Assembly: GCF_030651995.1 (NCBI RefSeq)
Contig: NZ_JAUSBN010000026.1
Location: 1-64,000 of the forward strand
Direction of reading: 5' to 3'
From: Reyranella sp.
GTDB lineage: Bacteria; Pseudomonadota; Alphaproteobacteria; Reyranellales; Reyranellaceae
Length of the DNA stretch: 64,000 nucleotides
Made by a program: the position numbers and the translations under genes. Below, piece after piece: positions 48,901 through 56,744 of this stretch. The notes under the pieces were generated by a model. The model worked only from the letters and a program-made list of their open reading frames with translations, was not told where the DNA came from and searched no databases. Positions within the stretch are counted from its first letter, which is position 1. Every line of letters begins with the position of its first letter.

Positions 48901-49181
48901 ACTCGATCCTGCTGGTCGATTTCATCCAGCATCGTCGGGCCGAGGGTGCCGCCCTGCGCGACGCCCTGCTCGAAGCCGGCGCGATCCGCTTCAAGCCGAT
49001 CTTCCTGACGGCCGCCGCCGCCATGATCGGCGCCGCCTTCATCCTCACCGACCCGATCTTTCAGGGGCTGGCAATCTCGATGGTGTTCGGGCTCGCGTCC
49101 TCCACGGCCCTCACGGTGCTGGTGATCCCCGCCATCTACGTCTGGCTGCGCGACGACGGGAAGGATGCGAGCGCGCCTTGA
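45951..49181 (+). CDS. RND efflux transporter permease (AcrB/AcrD/AcrF family)
   Basis: A 1076-residue proton-driven inner-membrane pump. It has the twelve-helix, two-large-loop layout: a helix at about 20-38, the first periplasmic loop, then the helix 4 proton-relay aspartates in I-L-V-D-D-A-I-V-V-V-E-N (Asp418, Asp419). The helix 10 position of the AcrB lysine is arginine (I-I-V-R-N-S, Arg983). The substrate could be metal ions or hydrophobic compounds; the divergent sulfide-sensing regulator makes a sulfur-related substrate possible. No outer-membrane channel gene is near, so it must use one encoded elsewhere. Confidence 0.92.
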   Translation: MKLGISGALTRASISSPLTPLFLVAAVLVGALALLSLPREEEPQISVPMVDIQVAANGYKASDAIELITKPLEDIVKAINGVEHVYSFTQDDAVLVTARFLVGTSEDTALLRIHEKIRANIVDLPKGIPEPLIVGRGINDVAIIALTLEPKPGAAARWNDNGLFQIADELRHELVKTDDVGLSYIVGGSPNQIRVEPDPERLALYGITLNQLVDKLANANRSFVAGAFRQLNRTVPVVVGQTLQGVPDVGLLLLTSRDGRPVYVKDVASIVVGAAEPGHRTWTLTRGASGELETRPMVTLAFAKRSGANAVIVADQILERLKSVQGALVPDDVAVTVSRNYGETATEKADELLFHLALATVSIVLLIAITVGWREGIVVLVVIPTTILLTLFASWLMGYTINRVSLFALIFSIGILVDDAIVVVENIVRHWQARGGADLKTTAIEAVSEVGNPTIVATLTIIVALLPMMFVSGLMGPYMSPIPANASMAMIFSFFVAVVITPWLLYRVAGRHFAKASPAAGAAHGHGEGGVLGRLFLRIARPLLRGRRRSGLFLLIVGLATAAVCVLFFTRDVAVKLLPFDNKSELQVVVDLPQGTTLEETDRFLMAAANRLKDLPEMTSIQVHAGTAAPFNFNGLVRHSYLRGSPQQGDLQINLLPKDKRARASHAIALDVRKRLDGLDRPVGSVVKVVEVPPGPPVLATLLAEIYGPDEKTRRETAMKVREAFQKVPFVVDLDDTFRPPGERLRFSINQENLEFYGVEEQAVYDTIAAIIGGVKVGYSQRSHNAKPIEIVVKLPRSAESLSERILSTPLPAGGTRRQGANVELGDVVTVKREPASYTLFRRNGRFAEMVQAEVAGRFEAPIYGMLAVEDEIARLDWGKAGPPRIFYHGQPTDESRPALLWDGEWEVTYVTFRDMGAAFGVAILGIYLLVVAQFGSYRLPLVILTPVPLTLIGIVLGHWMFGAPFTATSMIGFIALAGIIVRNSILLVDFIQHRRAEGAALRDALLEAGAIRFKPIFLTAAAAMIGAAFILTDPIFQGLAISMVFGLASSTALTVLVIPAIYVWLRDDGKDASAP

Positions 49182-49188
49182 GCACCCG

Positions 49189-49213
49189 GAACGAAGGACC
49201 CTTCCCTTCGTTC
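49189..49213. terminator. Bidirectional terminator hairpin
   Basis: A perfect 9-bp stem (GAACGAAGG with CCTTCGTTC) with a 7-base loop lies between the stop of the RND pump gene at 49181 and the end of the convergent aldo-keto reductase at 49212. The right arm overlaps the reductase stop codon. Both sides lack a clear T run. Confidence 0.5.
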
Positions 49214-50174
49214 ACCCGATCCGCCTGAGGACGGGGTCCGGCAGCGGCCCCTTGTTCACGGCGGCGATCGCTTCCTCGAGGTGCTGCAGCGTCGAGTAGC
49301 CGACCAGCATCGTCGAAACGCCCGGATGCGAGATCACGAATCGCTCGGCGAGCTCGGTCAGGCTGCCCGCCACGCCTTCCTTGACCAGCGGCTCCAGCTC
49401 ACGCGCGCGCGCCACGTCGCCCGCGAAGTCCGGAGCCGAACCGATCGGCGGGACCTGTTGCTGGGCGAGCGGGTGGCGATCCATCGTGCCGGCCAGCGCG
49501 CCGCCGGCCAAAGCCCGGATGACGATCGTGCCCATGCCGGCGGCCTGCGCCCGGTCGAGCAGGCGGCCATAGTCGAGGCCGGGCGCGCCCTTGGGCATCG
49601 GCCCGCCGGCACTGGGGTTGAGGGCGTTGTAGACGACCTGCACCGTGTCGAAGAGCTTCGAGTCGACCGCCTTCAGGAGTGCCGCGGGCTCTCCCACGCC
49701 GCTGAACCCGATGAAGCGGGTCTTGCCCTGCTTCCTGAGCTTCTCCAGCGCCGGCACCACTTCGTTCAGGGCGATCTCGACATCCAGCTTGTCCCCGCCG
49801 TCCCCGGCCGTCAGCGGATTGTGGAGCTGCAGCAGATCGACATGGTCGCGGCCCATGCGTTTCAGGCTCTCCTCGGTCGAGCGGGTGACCAGGCCCGCGA
49901 CGTCGGCGCGGTCCGCCGCGGTCAGCCGGAACTTGGTGCCGACCACGACGTCGGCCTTCAGCGCCTTCAGGACACGCCCGAGATTGCGCTCGGACTCGCC
50001 GTCGCCGTAGCGGGCGGCCGTGTCGAAGTAATTGATGCCGGCCTCGATCGCCCGCGCCACGGCACGCTCCTGGTCCGGCCCGGCGCCCTTGGTGAACAGT
50101 CCGCCCACCGCACCCGCGCCGTATCCGAGCACCGAAACCTCAAGGCCCGTCCGGCCGAGCTTGCGCCTCTGCAT
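49212..50174 (-). CDS. Aldo/keto reductase
   Basis: A 320-residue NADPH-dependent TIM-barrel oxidoreductase. The catalytic tetrad is visible: Asp in Y-F-D-T-A-A-R-Y, the Tyr of that motif (A-A-R-Y-G-D-G), Lys in V-V-G-T-K-F and His in L-L-Q-L-H-N. The N-terminal Q-R-R-K-L-G-R-T-G-L-E-V-S and C-terminal G-V-S-T-M-L-V-G-Y-S-T are classic. The ATG at 50174 follows a GGAGG site, so a longer in-frame leader is rejected. The substrate, an aldehyde or ketone, cannot be told from sequence. Confidence 0.88.
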   Translation of the reverse strand: MQRRKLGRTGLEVSVLGYGAGAVGGLFTKGAGPDQERAVARAIEAGINYFDTAARYGDGESERNLGRVLKALKADVVVGTKFRLTAADRADVAGLVTRSTEESLKRMGRDHVDLLQLHNPLTAGDGGDKLDVEIALNEVVPALEKLRKQGKTRFIGFSGVGEPAALLKAVDSKLFDTVQVVYNALNPSAGGPMPKGAPGLDYGRLLDRAQAAGMGTIVIRALAGGALAGTMDRHPLAQQQVPPIGSAPDFAGDVARARELEPLVKEGVAGSLTELAERFVISHPGVSTMLVGYSTLQHLEEAIAAVNKGPLPDPVLRRIG

Positions 50175-50221
50175 TGTTTCCTCCCGTGCTGTGATGAAAC
50201 CGCGCAACCGCGGTTGCGCGG

Positions 50222-50536
50222 TCAGGCGTTGTCGATGCGGACCTGGCCCGCCTCGTTGTCCACCACGACGTGGTTGTCGTAGTAGGTGACGATCGGCCTG
50301 GCACCGAAGGCCGCTTCCATGCGCTTTTCCCATTCCGGCGTGTACCAGGCACGGGCGGCCGCCTCCGATGCCCAGAGATAGACACCGCCCCCGCCCGCCT
50401 CGCCGTTGAGATAGTACTTCTTCAGGAGGCCCTTCGCGCCGAGCGCCGTATAAGTCGGCGCCGATTTGGCAGCGGCCTCGACGGCGGCGTCCCGTGGACG
50501 CTTGGGCATGGGGATTTGAACGATGGCGATGAACAT
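50222..50536 (-). CDS. YdhR-like putative monooxygenase (ABM fold)
   Basis: A 104-residue protein like YdhR, a small dimeric ferredoxin-like-fold protein of the antibiotic-monooxygenase group. It has M-F-I-A-I-V-Q-I-P at the first strand, G-L-L-K-K-Y-Y-L-N and G-G-V-Y-L-W-A-S-E-A-A-A-R-A-W-Y in the middle. The function is not established. It is preceded by GTAAGC on its own strand with no strong ribosome site; the ATG at 50536 matches the family better than an earlier in-frame start. It is divergent from the HAD gene, 40 bases away. Confidence 0.75.
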   Translation of the reverse strand: MFIAIVQIPMPKRPRDAAVEAAAKSAPTYTALGAKGLLKKYYLNGEAGGGGVYLWASEAAARAWYTPEWEKRMEAAFGARPIVTYYDNHVVVDNEAGQVRIDNA

Positions 50537-50576
50537 GCTTGTTAGCTTACGGTCTGGGCCGCTCTGGAGCAATTGA

Positions 50577-51266
50577 ATGACCGTCATCCTGCCAGGCGTC
50601 GAGATGTGCGTCTTCGACGCCTATGGTACGCTGTTCGACTTCAATTCGGCGGTCGCGCGCCATCGCCGGACGGTCGGCCCGTCCGCGGAGGCCCTTTCGG
50701 AGCTCTGGCGAACCAAGCAGATCCAGTACACTTGGCTGCGCAACGCCATGGCCACCTATGCGCCGTTCTGGCAGGTGACCGGAGAGGCGCTCGACCATTG
50801 CCTGGCCGCCCATCGCATCACCGATCCAGCCGCGCGCGAGCGGCTGATGGGGGCTTACCTGGCCCTCGATCCCTTCCCCGAGGCGCCGGGCATGCTGGCC
50901 TGCCTCTCGCGCGCCGGCATGCGGACCGCGATCCTGTCCAACGGCAATCCCGGCATGCTCGACCCGATGGTTGCAGCGTCGGGTCTCGCCGACCACTTCG
51001 AGGCGGTGCTGAGCGTCGAAGAGGCGGGCGTCTTCAAGCCCGATCCGCGCGTCTATCGCCTCGTCGAGGCGCGCTGTGGCGTGACGCCCGACAAGGTTTG
51101 TTTCCTGTCGTCGAACTGCTGGGACGCGCATGGCGCCGCGCAGTTCGGTTTCCGTACGGTCTGGGTGAACCGAACCGGCGCACCCGACGACAACCTGCCC
51201 GGCACGCTCTCCGCCCGAATCCGCGATCTGTCCGACCTGCCCGACCTGATTGGTGTTCCACGATGA
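50577..51266 (+). CDS. Haloacid dehalogenase type II family hydrolase
   Basis: A 229-residue HAD-superfamily enzyme. The nucleophile motif is F-D-A-Y-G-T-L-F-D, motif II is I-L-S-N-G-N, motif III has the Lys in V-F-K-P-D-P-R-V-Y, and F-L-S-S-N-C-W-D-A-H-G-A-A follows. These are the hallmarks of L-2-haloacid dehalogenases, which turn L-2-haloacids to D-2-hydroxyacids. Many members act on other substrates, so this is a family-level call. The stop overlaps the ATG of the dehydratase gene (ATGA), starting a three-gene operon. Confidence 0.85.
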   Translation: MTVILPGVEMCVFDAYGTLFDFNSAVARHRRTVGPSAEALSELWRTKQIQYTWLRNAMATYAPFWQVTGEALDHCLAAHRITDPAARERLMGAYLALDPFPEAPGMLACLSRAGMRTAILSNGNPGMLDPMVAASGLADHFEAVLSVEEAGVFKPDPRVYRLVEARCGVTPDKVCFLSSNCWDAHGAAQFGFRTVWVNRTGAPDDNLPGTLSARIRDLSDLPDLIGVPR

Positions 51267-52273
51267 GTTCGCTTCCGACTTTTGCCACTCCCACATTCGC
51301 CGACGTCCAGGCCGCCGCCCGCCGTCTCGAGGGCATCACGATCCGCACGCCGCTGCTCGAGAACGAGCGCGTCAACCGCACGCTGGGCGGCCGCCTGTTC
51401 CTCAAGGCGGAGTGCCTGCAGCGCACCGGCTCGTTCAAGCTGCGCGGCGCCTACAATTTCCTCGCCTCCATGAGCGAGGCCGACCGCGCCAGGGGCGTGG
51501 CCGGCTGGTCCTCGGGCAATCATGCGCAGGGGCTCGCCGAGGCGGCCCGCCTGCTCGGCACCAAGGCCACCATCGTGATGCCGGCCGATGCGCCGGCCCT
51601 CAAGGTCGCCAACACGCGCGCCAGCGGCGCGGAGGTGGTGCTCTACGATCGCGTGAAGGACAGCCGCGAGGAGATCGGTCAGGGCATCGCGGCAAAGACC
51701 GGCGCCACCATCGTGCCGCCCTACGATCATCCCTGGATCCTGACGGGCCAGGGCACGGCCGGCCTCGAGATCGCCGAGCAGGCGAAGGCGCTGGGCGTGA
51801 CGCTCGATGCAGTGGCCGCCCCCTGCTCCGGCGGCGGCCTGGCGACCGGCGTGGCTCTGGGCGTCAAGGGCGTCAGCCCGACGACCACGGTGCACGCCGG
51901 CGAGCCTGCCGGCTTCGACGATCTCGCCCGCTCGCTCGCCGCCGGAACCAAGCAGAAGAACGAGAAGCTCTCCGGCTCGATCTGCGACGCGCTGCTGGCG
52001 CCGACTCCAGGCGACGTCACCTTCCCGCTGGCGCAGCGGCTCCTCGGTCCGGGGCTCGTCGTCACGGACGAGGAAGTGCTGGAAGCCATGGAGCTGGCCT
52101 TCCGCGAATTCAAGCTGGTGGTCGAGCCGGGGGGCGCCGTCGCACTGGCGGCGGCCCTCACCGGAAAGCTGCCTGTGAAGGGCCGCGCCGTGGCCGTCGT
52201 CTGTTCGGGCGGCAATGTGGATCACGCCACGTTCAAGCGGGCGCTCGACCGGATGCCCAACGTCCCCGCATGA
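51263..52273 (+). CDS. Threonine/serine dehydratase (PLP fold type II)
   Basis: A 336-residue enzyme. The PLP lysine is in R-T-G-S-F-K-L-R-G-A-Y-N, the phosphate cradle is S-G-N-H-A-Q-G and S-G-G-G-L-A-T-G, and the C-terminal C-S-G-G-N-V binds the pyridine nitrogen. This catabolic type has no ACT regulatory domain. Reactions could be threonine to 2-oxobutyrate or serine to pyruvate; serine racemases are close relatives. It overlaps the HAD gene before it and the cyclase gene after it by four bases each, indicating translational coupling. Confidence 0.88.
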   Translation: MSSLPTFATPTFADVQAAARRLEGITIRTPLLENERVNRTLGGRLFLKAECLQRTGSFKLRGAYNFLASMSEADRARGVAGWSSGNHAQGLAEAARLLGTKATIVMPADAPALKVANTRASGAEVVLYDRVKDSREEIGQGIAAKTGATIVPPYDHPWILTGQGTAGLEIAEQAKALGVTLDAVAAPCSGGGLATGVALGVKGVSPTTTVHAGEPAGFDDLARSLAAGTKQKNEKLSGSICDALLAPTPGDVTFPLAQRLLGPGLVVTDEEVLEAMELAFREFKLVVEPGGAVALAAALTGKLPVKGRAVAVVCSGGNVDHATFKRALDRMPNVPA

Positions 52274-53322
52274 CGATATCGAGGCGCAACCGGCGCGAAT
52301 GGCGGATCATCCTGTGGATCAGCCTGGCCAGCGCCGTGATCAGCGCCTATTTCGGCCAGGCCGTGGCTCCCGCCGACGCGCCACCCTGGAGCGGCGTCGT
52401 GCATGGCATCCTCACGTCCCTGCTGATCACCACGCCGATCACCTTCTTCGAGGTACGGCGCGCGCGCATCAACTCGCTTGGCTGGATGCGTCGCCTGCCG
52501 CTGCTAGGCTATTTCCTCGTCAAGGTGGCGTTCTATTGCGTCGCCATCGTCGCAGGGCTGATCCTTTCGCGCCTGTTGATGTCGATCGGAACCCGGCAAT
52601 TCGTCATTTTCGATTCGATCTTCCAGAACTCCGTATTCTTCGCCATCGGCATGTCGGTCGTCGCCAACCTCATCGTCGAGACCGGCCGCCTGCTGGGGTT
52701 CGGTACCCTGAAGAACCTGCTGCTCGGGCGCTATGCCCGGCCCCGAAGCGAGCAAAGGGCGTTCCTGCTGATCGACATGAAGGATTCGACCGGGCTCGCG
52801 GAGAAGCTCGGCGCGATCCGGTTCCATGAGCTGCTCAATGCCTTCTTCCGCGACATCGCCGACGCCGCCCTGGAATGCGACGCCGAAATCCACAAGTACG
52901 TCGGAGACGAGGCGATCCTGACCTGGCCGGAAGGTCTTCCGCTCAGCGCCGGCGACTGCCTCGACTGCCCGTTTCTCGCCCGCCAGAACATCGCAGGCAA
53001 CGCAGCGCGCTACCGCGACCGGTTCGGTGCCGTCCCCGAGTTTCGCGCGGCCCTGCATTACGGTGAGATCGTCGCCGGTGAAATCGGCGACGTGCGCCGC
53101 GAGATCACCTATGTCGGAGACACGCTGAACGTGGCGGCGCGCCTGCTCGACGCCTCCAAGGGGCTCGGCCGCGACGTCCTGGCGTCCGGCGAATTGCTCG
53201 CCCGGGTCCGCCTGCCGGCAGGCCTTCAGGCCGAACCGTTGCCGACCCTGACGATCCGCGGCCGCGATGCGCCGCTCGAGATCGCCGCGCTATCGATGCG
53301 CGGCGGCCAGGATCAGCACTGA
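52270..53322 (+). CDS. Membrane-bound class III adenylate/guanylate cyclase
   Basis: A 350-residue protein with about four N-terminal membrane helices (12-30, 44-60, 80-102, 118-138) and a class III cyclase catalytic domain from about 160. The two metal aspartates are in L-I-D-M-K-D-S-T (Asp169) and Y-V-G-D-E-A-I (Asp213), and the Asn/Arg pair for the transition state is in Y-V-G-D-T-L-N-V-A-A-R-L (Asn287, Arg291). It therefore looks catalytically complete. It probably makes cAMP from ATP in response to a membrane signal; cGMP cannot be excluded. It is the third gene of an overlapping operon with the HAD and dehydratase genes. Confidence 0.88.
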   Translation: MTISRRNRREWRIILWISLASAVISAYFGQAVAPADAPPWSGVVHGILTSLLITTPITFFEVRRARINSLGWMRRLPLLGYFLVKVAFYCVAIVAGLILSRLLMSIGTRQFVIFDSIFQNSVFFAIGMSVVANLIVETGRLLGFGTLKNLLLGRYARPRSEQRAFLLIDMKDSTGLAEKLGAIRFHELLNAFFRDIADAALECDAEIHKYVGDEAILTWPEGLPLSAGDCLDCPFLARQNIAGNAARYRDRFGAVPEFRAALHYGEIVAGEIGDVRREITYVGDTLNVAARLLDASKGLGRDVLASGELLARVRLPAGLQAEPLPTLTIRGRDAPLEIAALSMRGGQDQH

Positions 53323-53373
53323 GGCCTTTCGCCGGTCTTCAGGCGGACAACAGGCCGGCCGTGCCTCGCCAAC

Positions 53374-54345
53374 TCATCGATTTTTCCGCTTGCCCGACGA
53401 CTTCAGCAAGTCGAGCAAGCTGCCCAGGATACCCTTGGGGAGGAAGATGATGAACACGACCAGCAGGACGCCGTAGACGAGGTTGTCCCAGCCGACGGCC
53501 TTGGTGCCGAAGCCGATGCGCAGGACCTCGGCCAGCATGATGGTGATGATGGCACCAATCGTCGGCCCCAGGGCGACGTATATGCCGCCCACGACGGCGG
53601 CGAACACCATCTGCAGGGAGACCGCGATGCCGCTCACCGTGTCGGGGGCGATGAACATCTGGTACTGGCCGTAGAGGGCGCCCGCCATCGCCGTCATAAC
53701 GGCACTGATCACGGTGATGCGCAGCTTCTCGGCCGTCACGTTGACGCCCGCCGCCGCCGCCGCGTCCTCGTCCTCCGAGATCGCCTCCATCGCGTAACGG
53801 CTCATGCTGCGGTCGATCCAGTACCAGACAGCCAGGCCGCCGGCCCAGACGCCGAGCGCGATCAGGTACCAGACGACCTTGTCGTCGAACTGCAACGCGA
53901 GGATGTGGCTGCCCTTGGTCCGCTCCGGCGTGTAGCCCAGCGAACCGCCGGTATAGTCGCGGGTCGCGATGATGATCTGCAGGACGATGCCCGACAGCGC
54001 GAGTGTCACCAGCGCGAAATAGTGGCCGGTAATGCGGAAGCGGAAGCACGGATAGGCCACCACCAGCGCCAGCGCCCCGGCGCATAGCATGGCCGCCGGG
54101 ATGCCGATCCACGGCGAGACGCCGAGATGGTTCCACAGCAGCGCCGTCACGTAGGCGCCGACGCCCATGAAGCCGCCATGGCCCAGCGACACCAGCCCGA
54201 ACCGCCCCATCATCGACCACGACGTGTAGGCGAACGACCAGATGAGGATCAGCACCAGGATGTGCAGGTGATAGGGGTCGCGATAGACGAAGGGCAGCGC
54301 GACCAGCGCCACCAAGCCGACACCCCAGGCGAGCTGCTTGTTCAT
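53374..54345 (-). CDS. livM: Branched-chain amino acid-type ABC transporter permease LivM
   Basis: A 323-residue inner-membrane permease of the LivM family. It has about ten hydrophobic helices, G-L-V-S-L-G-H-G-G-F-M-G-V-G-A-Y, the coupling-helix sequence S-E-D-E-D-A-A-A-A-A-G-V-N and the C-terminal G-A-L-Y-G-Q-Y-Q region. The ATG at 54345 overlaps the LivH stop by four bases, so the two permeases are coupled. It is the last gene of the five-gene transport operon. Liv-type systems carry branched-chain amino acids, but also amides, urea or aromatic acids, so the substrate is open. Confidence 0.88.
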   Translation of the reverse strand: MNKQLAWGVGLVALVALPFVYRDPYHLHILVLILIWSFAYTSWSMMGRFGLVSLGHGGFMGVGAYVTALLWNHLGVSPWIGIPAAMLCAGALALVVAYPCFRFRITGHYFALVTLALSGIVLQIIIATRDYTGGSLGYTPERTKGSHILALQFDDKVVWYLIALGVWAGGLAVWYWIDRSMSRYAMEAISEDEDAAAAAGVNVTAEKLRITVISAVMTAMAGALYGQYQMFIAPDTVSGIAVSLQMVFAAVVGGIYVALGPTIGAIITIMLAEVLRIGFGTKAVGWDNLVYGVLLVVFIIFLPKGILGSLLDLLKSSGKRKNR

Positions 54346-55214
54346 GAGCGCTTCGCCAGCAGGCCGGCGGGCCGGATGAACATCATGACGATGAAGAAGG
54401 CGAAGGCCAGCACGTAGCCCCATTCGAGGTCGGAGAAGAGCCCGCCGAGCGAGATGATCTCGGCGAACAGGAAGGCGGCCACGAAGCCGCCGACGAAGTT
54501 GCCGAGACCGCCCAGCACGCAGATCAGGAAGGTGATCGGCCCGAAGGACAGGCCGACGAAGGGATGGACGTCGTACTGAAGCACCAGCAGGCAGGCCGCC
54601 AACCCGGCCAGTCCGCCGCCGAGCGCCGACGTGACCAAGTAGATCTTCTTCGTGTCCACACCCATCAGCGCCATGATCTGGCGGTCCTGGGCGATCGCGC
54701 GGATGGCCGTGCCGGTGTAGGTGCGCGTCATGAAGAGATAGACCGCGACCATGCCAATCAGCGCCGCGCCGAAGGCCAGCAGGCGCGCGTAGCTGAAATG
54801 CATCTCGCCCAGCGCCAGAACCGGCAGGCGGATGCCGAGATTGCGGAAGTCGATGCCGAAGGCCACCGTTGCGAAGCTCTGCAGCACGAACAGAACGCCG
54901 CCGGTGGCGAGCAGCTGGTTGATCGGCGGCGCCCCCAGCAGCGGCGAGATCACCAGGAAGTGGAGGGCCGCCCCCAGAGCCGCAACCAGCAGGATGCAGA
55001 GCGGCGCCGCGACCCAGTACGGCAGGTGATAGACCGAGAACAGGTAATACATGCCGTACATGCCGATCATCACCAGCTCGGCATAGCAGATCCACGTCAC
55101 GTCGATGACGCCGAAGATCAGGTTGAGGCCGAGTGCGAGCAGCGCCAGCACCCCGCCCAGCAGGATGCCGTTGACCAGCGCCTCGAGCAGGTAGATGTCA
55201 AAAATTTCCATCAT
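54342..55214 (-). CDS. livH: Branched-chain amino acid-type ABC transporter permease LivH
   Basis: A 290-residue permease with about eight membrane helices. Typical sequence is L-L-G-G-V-L-A-L-L-A-L-G-L-N-L-I-F-G-V, then A-P-P-I-N-Q-L-L-A-T-G-G, and the coupling loop A-I-A-Q-D-R-Q-I-M-A-L-M-G-V-D. Two ATG codons in a row are possible starts (55214 and 55211); the GGTGAGG site is better spaced for the second. It follows LivF by 8 bases. The partner gene livM is 3' of it with a four-base overlap. Confidence 0.88.
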   Translation of the reverse strand: MMEIFDIYLLEALVNGILLGGVLALLALGLNLIFGVIDVTWICYAELVMIGMYGMYYLFSVYHLPYWVAAPLCILLVAALGAALHFLVISPLLGAPPINQLLATGGVLFVLQSFATVAFGIDFRNLGIRLPVLALGEMHFSYARLLAFGAALIGMVAVYLFMTRTYTGTAIRAIAQDRQIMALMGVDTKKIYLVTSALGGGLAGLAACLLVLQYDVHPFVGLSFGPITFLICVLGGLGNFVGGFVAAFLFAEIISLGGLFSDLEWGYVLAFAFFIVMMFIRPAGLLAKRS

Positions 55215-55222
55215 CGCCTCAC

Positions 55223-55927
<705 letters not shown>

Positions 55928-55941
55928 TGGTGCGAGCCCCG

Positions 55942-56715
55942 TCAGCGCGTGGCCGGACTGCCGCCCGCGGCGGCGGCGGCCGTGGCCTGGGTGGCGAGCG
56001 CGTCGGTGCCCAGATAGACCTCGATCACCCGGGGGTCGTGCGACACCGCGCTCGGCAGGCCCTCGGAGATCTTCTCGCCGTGGTCCAGCACCATGACGCG
56101 ATCCACGACCTTCATCAGGACGCCCATGATGTGCTCGACCCAGATGATGGTGATGCCGAGTTCGCTGCGGATCTTGCGCAGCATGTCGGCGGCCTGTTCC
56201 ATCTCCGTCTCATCGAGGCCGCCCAGGCTCTCGTCGGCCAGCAGCAGCTTCGGCCCCGTCGCGATCGCCTTGGCCAGTTCCAGCTTCTTGAGGCCGGCCG
56301 CTCCCAGCCCGTCGACGCTGGCGCTGCGATCGGTCGGCAGGCCAACCATGGCGAGCGCACGCTCGGCCGCCTCCTCCGCCTTTATCAGGCTGTGGCTGCC
56401 CTGACCGTAATAGCCCGCCAGGACCACGTTCTCGAAGATGGTCAGGCGGCGAAAGGGCCGCGGGATCTGGAAGGTCCGGCCGATCCCGCTGTTGATGATG
56501 CGGTGCGGCGGCAGGCCGGCGATCTCGGTGCCAGCGAACCTGATCGATCCCGCGCTGGGCGGGAACGTTCCCGACAGCATGTTGAAGATCGTGCTCTTGC
56601 CCGAGCCGTTGGGGCCGATCAGGCCGAGAATCTCGCCCTGATCGACCTTGAACGACACGTTGTTTACGGCCGTGAACCCGCCGAAACGCTTTACCAATCC
56701 CTCGACGACCAGCAC
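55942..56715 (-). CDS. livG: Branched-chain amino acid-type ABC transporter ATP-binding protein LivG, with unusual signature motif
   Basis: A 257-residue ATPase of the LivG type with Walker A G-P-N-G-S-G-K-S-T (34-42). Where an L-S-G-G-Q or L-S-Y-G-Q signature is expected it has L-G-A-A-G-L-K-K-L-E-L, and Walker B reads L-L-L-A-D-E-S-L-G-G-L, with serine for the usual proline after D-E. The remaining parts, including W-V-E-H with the switch His, are normal. It should still bind ATP and pair with LivF. It is 14 bases upstream of livF and 29 bases after livK. Confidence 0.86.
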   Translation of the reverse strand: MLVVEGLVKRFGGFTAVNNVSFKVDQGEILGLIGPNGSGKSTIFNMLSGTFPPSAGSIRFAGTEIAGLPPHRIINSGIGRTFQIPRPFRRLTIFENVVLAGYYGQGSHSLIKAEEAAERALAMVGLPTDRSASVDGLGAAGLKKLELAKAIATGPKLLLADESLGGLDETEMEQAADMLRKIRSELGITIIWVEHIMGVLMKVVDRVMVLDHGEKISEGLPSAVSHDPRVIEVYLGTDALATQATAAAAAGGSPATR

Positions 56716-56744
56716 GGCACGCCCTCGTTCGTTGCGGCCACGGC

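Noticed and set aside
53323-53373. Hairpin between the cyclase and livM genes as a terminator
   Set aside because: Only short GAGGC/GCCTC and GGCC-rich pairings are possible, with no convincing continuous stem.
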